Shown here one piece after another: positions 11,862 through 21,400 of a stretch of DNA of 64,000 nt (the first letter of the stretch is position 1; each line of letters begins with the position of its first letter). The DNA is from Malachius bipustulatus. Lineage: Eukaryota > Arthropoda > Insecta > Coleoptera > Melyridae. Position numbers and translations under genes: made by a program. Where the stretch lies: positions 27,000,162-27,064,161 of the forward strand of contig OU342637.1 of NCBI GenBank assembly GCA_910589415.1, written 5' to 3'. Under the pieces are notes generated by a model. That model did not search any database. It saw only the letters and a list, made by a program, of their open reading frames with translations, and was not told the origin of the DNA.

Positions 11862-12139
11862 ATATATATATATATATATATATTTATTTTCGGAAACGAT
11901 ACAATCCTGAGCCTTCGATAGTAAAACTTAAGCACAAACCTGAACCACGTTGACGATCCTGAACCTGTATATTGGTTCAGGATTGTTTTCCCTTAATAAC
12001 TGAATTTAAGTTTAAAATTCAGAAATTATATTATTATTCAAAATTAGAGGTGTCATCTGCCGACGAAACTAGCTAACTTTCATTTCAAAATCTCATTTGG
12101 AAGCCGAGAGAAACCTGTTTGAATGGTGGTTCAGGATTG
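11862..12139. repeat. Left flank: (AT)10 plus GGTTCAGGATTG motif cluster
   Basis: An (AT)n tract at 11862-11881 is followed by copies of GGTTCAGGATTG or its complement. ATACAATCCTGAGCC lies at 11899, CAAACCTGAACC at 11935, GATCCTGAACC at 11955, and forward copies at 11974 and 12128. The same motif clusters beyond the 3' end of the gene (25133-25384), next to another (AT)n tract. I infer that these could be subterminal recombinase or transposase sites. The motif is otherwise nearly absent from the window, with one partial match near 52832. Confidence 0.55.
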
Positions 12140-12427
12140 GATGTATATAAGTTATTTTAGTTCAGCGATTTGCCGTTTTGGCACTAGGCGCAATTTCAAA
12201 TATATACACAGTTTTCCATGTATATCACAGGATTATTGCAATTCTGATCCACACTATATGGCAACATTGCTTACTCGTTTTTCTGCGAATTCTTCTCGTA
12301 TCTTGTTAACAGAACATGCCTTACTACGTTACTACGATTATTAGTTGCAAGCAAGCGTGGGTTTGTTTGTTTTGAAGTCAGCAGTCAGATTCGTGGCGGT
12401 TGGCGAGTGTGCTCTAAGTATTTAAAA

Positions 12428-12488
12428 ATGTTTAATAATAAAGGACGTTGCAGATATATAGTTGATTTGTGTTTAAGAAAAGATGAAG
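12428..12488 (+). CDS. Proposed first coding exon of the recombinase gene
   Basis: The ATG at 12428 opens a 20-codon frame reading MFNNKGRCRYIVDLCLRKDE. It ends at a strong donor (GAAG then GTAAGT) in phase 1. That matches the acceptor phase of the exon at 17291, where the split codon becomes Asp and the protein continues DEKT. The same D-E-K join follows each of the later duplicated exons. No coding alternative is seen upstream. The assignment rests only on splice phase and motif, so it is moderate. Confidence 0.5.
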
Positions 12489-15400
12489 GTAAGTAATAAA
12501 AAAAAATTCTAAACTAATCAAAACTAATGAAACTTTAACATCAAAATATTATACAATCACTTTCTGAATAATTATAGTCCTAATTTACAAGTTAATATTA
12601 ACAGAGAAACAGGGTGTCAAAATATAACTTTATTTTTTTATTGCACACAAACCACACAGGGTGTTTCAGTTTGTATGTTCCTAACTGCGGCAAACGGCAG
12701 AACACGCAAAAATAATTGTTTTTCTTTTATAAAAATTTGTTATACCTATAAGCTTTTTATTTTCGAGATACAGGTGTATACTCGGAAGAAAAAATCAATT
12801 TTATGAATATGTATCTTCTTTATAAAGGTGACTTATAGGAGGCTTAGTTTTTGTGATATTTTGATTTATTTCATGAAAAATAATAATAAATATTCACAAT
12901 AAATGCTCACACAATAAATACTCAAAATGATTTGCAGTTGTTAGGGGTTTCGGAAACAGAAACGCTAGTCTCCGATTGTCAAAGCCACAACAGGAGAATG
13001 TTAATGGACCAATATTATTAAATGACGCCGCGTAATAACTTGTTTATATACAGGGTGATTCAAAATTGAGTGCAAAGATTTTGAGGGCGCATTTACCAGC
13101 CAAAAATAAGAAAATTTTTTGATACAATCATATGTCCTAACTTCCTTCGTTTTCTAGATACAGGGTGTAAAAGTTTTAAAAAATAGGGTTTTTATCAATT
13201 ACTCAAAAAAATCTCTAGTCGACTTAAATAAATTTGGTAGGTTTATTTGTCGTCATAAGGGCCTTCCTTTTATGTTATGAAAAACTGCTTTTCTATTTTT
13301 AGGCTATGTTAAATTTTAAAAGAAATTAAGTAAATTAAATGAATTTCAAAAATCGATTAGAATTTATTACTTGTTTTAATAGGGCCAGGTACAGATTTTC
13401 ATTTTTTTCTTCAAAACAAAGCTAGATACGAGTAAAGCTCAAGAGGCAAGAAAGTTACGTTATTTACCGTTAATTCTAAAAAAAATCAAATTGTCAAAAA
13501 AGCAGTGGCGTACCATAATTTTACCCCTAAGTATCTAGTAGGTGCCTCCTGAGACGCCACTGGAATTAATAAATTTATATTTTTCCCATCAAAGGAAGGC
13601 ACTTATCACCACAAATAGGCCCACAAAATTTTAATAAAATCAGCTGAAAGGTTTTTGAGTAATTGATAAAAAACGGATTTTTTAGTTAAACTTTTACACC
13701 CTGTATCTAGAAGACGAAGCAATTTAGGACATACAATTATATGAAAAAATTCCTTATTTTTGGCTGGTAGATACGCCCTTAAAATCTTTTCACTCAATTT
13801 TGAATCACCCTGTATAGTGTTAAGTACCTACCTATATATGTATTTAAAATATCATATCATTGAGAGTGTAGAATATCAGGTTCATTTCTTTCGTAAAGCT
13901 GTTGATCGAGTCCAATAAGCTACTAAATCATTGATAAAGGTGACAAAAGCTAAACCAACCAACATTAGCCGAAACTGGCAATATCTTATGAGCTAATAAA
14001 AGCTAAGTCAAAATTGACAATCAATGTATAAATAATTTTTATTGACTAAATAACGCCGGTGAGCGTATAATTATGTGACATTGACCTATAAACGTCGGCG
14101 AGCGTATTGTAACAAGTTATTTGATTTGCACAAACTGGCAACACTTATTATATGTCAGGAAATCTGACAAATTATAATAAAACAATCAAACGAAATAAAT
14201 TAATAATTCAATCAAAATAAACGAGATTAGCCTAAAAGTGTGAAAATGAAAATGACTAAATACCAAATTAATCCGAAAGCCATTTATAAAAAAAATGAGC
14301 CATAAAGTTTATTAAATCAGTAACAACCAAATTTTATATGCAGTCATCAACATAAATATGTTCATGAGCAAGCTTATCTATTTCAGAATGTGTACTTACA
14401 ACGAAATGAAACTTTTATAAAATTTCTAAACATCCAGAAATAGACAAAGTAATTTAAATTGAGAGTCCAAGTTGGAAGCTGAAAATTGTTTTTCTTTAAT
14501 TAAGGGTATAATAAGCACATGCATATAAAGATTTAGGTACTGTCTAATTTCGTATTTCTCTAGAAACTGAGGACAAATGGTAAAGGCCATAATACCACAA
14601 GGGTCTCCAGATCAAGGGATAAATCGAACCAATCCGAAGATTCAGATGAATTATTTTTATAAGTAAAGCCTAATGTACCGCGAGAACTCATTGAAAATTT
14701 CATATAAGATCTAGCAAATCACAGTTAACAGGAAAATTAGTACATTTCTGAAAGAATAGCAAATTGTAAATTTCTGATTAACAATAAAAGTCAAAACTGT
14801 GAATAGTTATCAAAGAAATATTAATTTAGTCTAATCGAATAATATGAGCTGACAATTAAATAATTAAGCTAATAAATTAAAACATAAATTCCAATCGAAC
14901 CAGATTTTTAAATAAATGAAACTGTTAATTGCTGTAAAATAGTGTAGACCCAGAAATTATTTAATTGTGTTAAAATATAATTTCATAAAGACTAGATGAA
15001 TAACTGTTGCTGTTGTAAAAATTCCGTTCCTTCCATAATAAAACAATCCAATTCTCGAGGCAAGAGATATTTTGTGTGTTATAATATTTTAGACGATTTA
15101 TGAATCTTATTGAATGATTTCACAAGTGCGTAATACGCCGCAGCCCTGAAAAAGGATGCTCCTCAGGAATGTTTATTGAACTATAATAATACGATACAAT
15201 ACCGTCTACATTCTTGGGTGTGTAAATAACTAGACTGACGAAATATCGACGGAAGGAAATTTATTTGAATTATAATAAAAAACTGAGATCTTTATTTTGC
15301 TCCAATACAAGCTATCTTTCTATTTATAATTTACCAACTGTTTCATTAAGCCCAATTGAATCAAGACTGGGATTCTGTCTAATAAAATGCAAAAGCATTT

Positions 15401-18400
15401 TAGCTACAAACAAAGGCATTCTTGGAATGAATAGATTCAGGAGAATAAATCAAACCATCTAATTATTATTTATACAAGGAGCGTACACAAAGTTTTATAC
15501 ATCTGAAATAAACTTATGTATGACTATTAATAAATAAATGGCGATCAAGTTACTGGAATAATTTGAAAGAGTAGATAAGTTCATTCTCAATCAAGGACTT
15601 AGTCAGCAAAATAGAATAAAATCAAGTTATCGCCATATAAAGGCAGAAACTTAGATAAATGAGTTCTCTAGGTGACAAAGGTACAAACAGGGAATAGGCA
15701 AACTCAAACAAAAGATTCGTATATGAACGAATTCTCTTAGTTAAAATGTTTTGTAAATAATTAAGCCCAGAAACGATTCTACAAGGTGAAGGACCCTCTT
15801 TTTTGAATTAAATAGCATTAAGGCGAATTGTAAGTAATACCAACTGGATGTAAAATGTATAAAACTGATAATATTGCCAACACCTTGCTAGACAATGTAA
15901 ATGTTCAAATAAATGAGGGCTAAGGAAAATTATTTTGTCTCATTGGTATCGTATCTCCTCCCATACAAAATTTTCCATCGTTCCGGACTAAGAGACCAAC
16001 CACAGAAATCAGGGAATCACAGGGATATTTAACACAATCTGCAGGGACCCAGGTAAGCACCGTAACAACTTTATGAAAAAAGTAAAATTATTTTCACGTG
16101 TTCTGGCGTTTGACGGAGGTATAAACACATGCAAATAGTGTATTTTTTTTATTAAAAATACACTAATTGAAACACCATTGTATATTTTATTCACAATAAT
16201 TTGCCTGTAAGAAACAAAGCCAAATGTGATACGAAGTATTTAGTTTTAGTGATTGCAGGCAGCCCTCATTCGAGTCGGTCGCTGTTTGCCAAGCCATGGT
16301 TTTTTAAGTTTTTTTTTTCACAAACTCAAATATAGGGTCACAATTCCCATAATCTAAAATTATCTTGGAATATGCAGAGTGCCTCATATGAGAGTGATAT
16401 ATCAAAGTTATGTTTTTTTAATGAATTCTCTTATGTTATTCACATTTTAGTTCTCTGAGAAGTAAAAATAAGACTGTTTTTTTTTACAGAGAGATTTTGA
16501 ATTGATAAGTTTGAGAGTTATAAACAACTCAAAATTGTCTATCCAACCTTTATAAGCTACTTATAGGTATTTATGAAAACGGATCAAGCTTTTTGTAAAA
16601 CAACTTTATACAATAATACAGGGTATCAGGGTATTAATTACGTATGGGGTCAAAATTCAGGGGGTTATTCTTTGAGTGATTATAAGACAAAAACTATATA
16701 AATATAGGTGTCCATAAATTAATATTTTCCAAGATACAGAGCGTTACACTTTTATTAAAAAATCGTCTTTTTCGAAAATATTATCTTAAAATATATTTAG
16801 GTACCCAATATTGTTACATTAGGTTAAATTAGGTAGTTTCATTTGCTTTAGTAAGGGGGCTATTTTAAAAACATCTTTCAAAAAGGTACACGAATGTTTT
16901 TTTTCAGTTTAAACAATAATTACAAGTATACAACTTTTTTGTCTATAAATTGATTTCGTGTCTTGCTTCGTTTTTAAAGTAAAACCTCTTGATAGCATAT
17001 GTCCCCCAAGAACAGTACAAAACTATGAAACTAGCAATAACTGGGATGTACCTGCTAATTTTTTGCGTATCAATAGTCTTTTACTCTATTCCTGTCCATA
17101 GAACGTGTTATAAAAATAGTTGCAAACGACTAAAAAAATGCTGTTCTTTTAAAAAAAAATTGTGTTCATGGACATAAAATAAAATGGCTCTTATTATTTG
17201 TTTAAAAAAAAAGCAAGATACGAAACAAATTTAATAGTAAAAAAACTTTTGAAACACTTATACATATTTTAACTAGCGCATCATTTCTAGATGAAAAAAC
17301 AACAGAAAAAACAAACTTTTTGTCACCAGTTTCAGAAATACAGGTACATGAAGATGCCCTTTTAGGTGCGAAGTCAGAATTCTCATCGTCAAAACTCCCT
17401 CCTAAAGATGAGCGAAATGCAAAAGAGAAAATTGATAAAGGGGAAAACGGAACGAAGCAACTTGTGGGTAATGCAAGGTCTGATCATGTCGCAGATGATA
17501 CGCGCTTAACGAAAGGTAAGTAATTAAATTTTTATTAATAATATCGATGATGTAAACAATATGTCCGGAAAGTCACGGACCAAAGCTCGGCTAAAGACTT
17601 CCGATATCCAATTAGAGCTAATGTTCCTTAATTGGAGGTACAAATGAAGAGGGGAGATTCCTTAAGTAATTAAAAAAAAAGTCCAATAAACATGGGGTCG
17701 CAAACGTTTCGTTTTCGAGATACAGGGTGTTAAAGTTTGAATTTTTTTCAAGTTTTTTTTCTCGAAATCGGTAACAGATACGACAAAACTATAGGAGACC
17801 ATAAAGTTTAGTATAACAAAAAAGCTTTTTTTACATTTTTTCAAATTAACAGTGGATCACAAAAAAAATTATAGAGGAAAACAGGGGACAGTGTTCCAGA
17901 AAAAATATCACCCTGTAGATTTGCTATCGAAATTCGCATGTCACATTATGGTGTCATGTCATGTACAACTCTCAATTGTAATATCTGTGCCTAATTTCAA
18001 TTGAATATCTTGTGAAGTGTAGATACTATGAGAAAAAAACTTTAAAAAATTCAATTTTTAACACCCTGTATCTCGAAAACGAAACGTTTCCGACCCCATG
18101 TTTATTGGACTTTTTTTCTTAAAATTACTTAAAATTACTTAAGGAATCTTCCTTCTTCATTTGTACTTCCAATTAAAGAACACCCATCTATCTAAAAGTG
18201 GCTCTTTGAAAAGTTAAGGTCCCTCATAGATGAAAATTTTAGATTTAACGTTGTGCACATTTCACTAACCCAAATGGCGATCAAGCTGAAAATTGATACA
18301 CATCAACTCCAAAGAACGACAGACGATATAAGCGTATTTGTTTTGCATCATAATATTATAGAGGGCGCTGTCGGCAGATTTTTTTATGTTGTTCATATCT

Positions 18401-21400
18401 TAATTAATATTTTTGTTAGATACTCTGGGTGAACGCTTGATGAAACATACGTCATCATTTTGTCTTTTTACATAAAAAGGGTATCTTTACTTGATGTCGA
18501 TAAAATGTATCGCTTTCGAAGACGTGCCATGAATGTTATTCAGTCATCATCTGTCGCAGGGATAAAATAGTAATAAAAAAAAAATGCAATTTTTTGCAAA
18601 GGATTTTCAAAATAGTCACTCAAAAAGTGAGAAAATTTATGAAATTAAAAATAATGTTTTCCCTTTTAGAGAGAATCTAGGCGAACGTTGTCAGAAGAGC
18701 ATTGAAAGCTAATGGTGGCCATTTTGAGAATCTTTTGCAAACAAAATATGATGTTTACTAAAAATTTCGTTTTTATTGCTATGACAGAAGGTAACTGAAT
18801 AAAGTTACTTGAAAACGTTATACATATTTGCCCGTGGTGAAGTGAATAGCGCGTTGGTCCGCCGTGCCGATACATCTTGGTTCGAAACTCACCAGCAGCC
18901 GATAACTATATAGTTGTGCTTCTCAAGGCAAGATCGGGATCCACCTATAATCTGTGTGGAACTGATAGCTCGCGCACCGCAGTCATATAATATATGTGAT
19001 TTAATAGTCTAATAAGTCTACAACAGATATGCGGGTATGGCACTTTAAGACACAACGTTAAATTAAAAATTTTCATCTTTGAGGCGCCACAACTATTTTT
19101 AAGGAGTCACTTTTGTACATAGGTACTTAAATATGTATGGCTTAACTTTAACACTGTAACATGAGGTCGGAAAGCTGTACCTCTAGTTATGCGTTCGTCG
19201 AATACTTTCCGGACAGACTGCATATGTATCTATAAAATACCTAAAATAAAACCACAAAATAAAGCAAAAATTTGATGGTAAAAATTTTTAGTTGTCGATT
19301 AGCTATAAAATATTATCTGTTATTGTATAATTTTTAGATGAGAAAACACCTAGCTATGGTTCACTTTGCTCGAACAAACCCACCATTTTATTACCACCTG
19401 ATAAAATAAATTTAATTGAAGATTGGATTCTGAGTGTGGAGTCAGAATTCTCATCTTCACTGTTTCCTTCTAAGACTGACGAAAATGCAAAAGGAGAAAA
19501 CGTAAGTGGGGAAAACGGAAAGGAGCAACATTCTTTTGGTGATGTAAGGTCTGCAAGCGATCACATGGCGGATGATTTGCGTTTAACTAAAGGTAAGAAA
19601 TTATATCTTGTATTCGTAAGGTATATTGTATATTGTATAAAATGAACACGGCAAAATAAAACAACGAATTGGTAAAAAATATTCGTAGTCGATTAGCTAT
19701 AAAATATTGTTATTGCATAATTTTTAGATGAGAAAATACCTAGTTATGATTCAGCTTGTATTGCTGAGCATACCATATTACAACCTGCTAAAATAAATTT
19801 AATCGAAGATTGGCTTTTGGATCTGCAGCCCAAATGCCTATATTCAAAATTTAATCCTCAAAATACAGAAAAGGATATTGAAAAGAAAGAACAAGGAAAG
19901 GAAGATCAGCAGGGTGATGTCGGGGTCGAGTTTATAAGTGATCAAGAAAAAAATATGGAGCCATTGTCCGATGAATGCAAGTCGTATTTGGATAATGATG
20001 ATCATGCGTTCCTCGCGGGGAAAAAAATTGATAACTCGTATTACACGGATGAAAGTGAATTTATTGAGGATGACGACGACTCCGTAAGAGATCCTGATTA
20101 TGTTGTAGAAGACAACCGAGCTAAAAAAAAATGGGTAGGTACCTCCTTTTTTATTTTTTTTTTAATCTGGTTAAATTTTGACGCTTCCTTGCAGTTCTCA
20201 GATTCTAGAATGACACTAAAAGGCAGACAGCCACAAAAATCCGAGAGATTGGTTCAAAGTAGGCAGCGCGAGAAGGAGCATTCCGCAGTAATTTTTAAAG
20301 AACTGATTGGAACAGAACTTCAGAACGGGAAGGACGATTCTTCATCAACACTTGAAGAACTGGTTGAAAGAGAAAAGTACGAGAACGACGGAATGTTAAT
20401 ATGGAAACTTGAAAATAATGCCCCTAAACAAAACAGTGAAAGGCAAATCACAGAAGAAAATGAAAAGGAACAAAATAAAGCCGATACTGTTGATCAAAGA
20501 ATGTCACTTCTTGCTTTAGAAGACAAGGTAACTCAATAAAATCTTGAATTTTTTATTTGAGGTTTATTGGGATTTAGGTTCTTGGTTGACAAAAATAATT
20601 TCTTAAAAGATTTTTATACGTGAATAAACCCCAAATAAAAAATTCTAAATAATGAGGAAGGTTCAATAAATTAATTAAAATCCAATCAATTAAAATCTAT
20701 AGATTCCAAAAAAAAAATATCGACTCCTATAAAACTTTCACAAAAATCTACTCTTTGAACTAATAAGGCAGTAAAATGAAAGAAACAGCTTGAGTCTATT
20801 AGTGAGTTCGATTATTGTTTTTTTTTTAGAATCGCTTGAACAAAAACAATAAGTTCTCATTACAAGCTGAAATATGTGAGACTTTGCCCCGTATTCACAA
20901 ACAATAATTCCCTGTATAATTACATAATTGGGTATATTAGGATTTATTTGGGAATGCAGTCAGTTAATATAAAGAACACTCTTTTTTCCACGCCAAGCTT
21001 TCGAATTTAATTTATTTCTTCCTCAGGGCTATCTACAATATGATTTACAATATGGAAATTTAGTTAAAGGTGTTACAACGATGTTGATTTTGTACTTGCG
21101 TAATTTGAGATTAAAATCTAAGTTTGTGACAATTGCTAACCATGGGACTAGTGGTGGGTACATTCAACAGCAATTAAAAAAGCTAACAACGATAAAAATA
21201 CATATTCATGAAATTTGTTTCCAGTTCGAGCCAAAATAATAAAAAAAAATTTAAAAGTTTTTTTTTTAATTTGTCTAAAATACCTAATTGACATCAAAAT
21301 AAAAATTAAAAAAAATTGAATAGAGATGATTTGATATCTAAGAAATTGTTTTTGACGAGCTCATTACTATGTAGGTTTTCAAGTGTTAGTCTCAATTATA

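Larger units (their letters stand above)
12489..17290 (+). other. First intron (4.8 kb)
   Basis: The intron holds a foldback at 13051-13812 and a small hairpin at 16136-16165. A repeat related to the 27-kb foldback lies at about 16377-16560. About 13815-16100 is AT-rich with no readable protein. Isolated CAGGGTG tips (12611, 12658) mark further MITE fragments. Confidence 0.5.

Noticed and set aside
13815..16100. Possible LTR retrotransposon or viral insertion in the first intron
   Set aside because: No readable gag, protease, RT or integrase in any frame and no paired terminal repeats.
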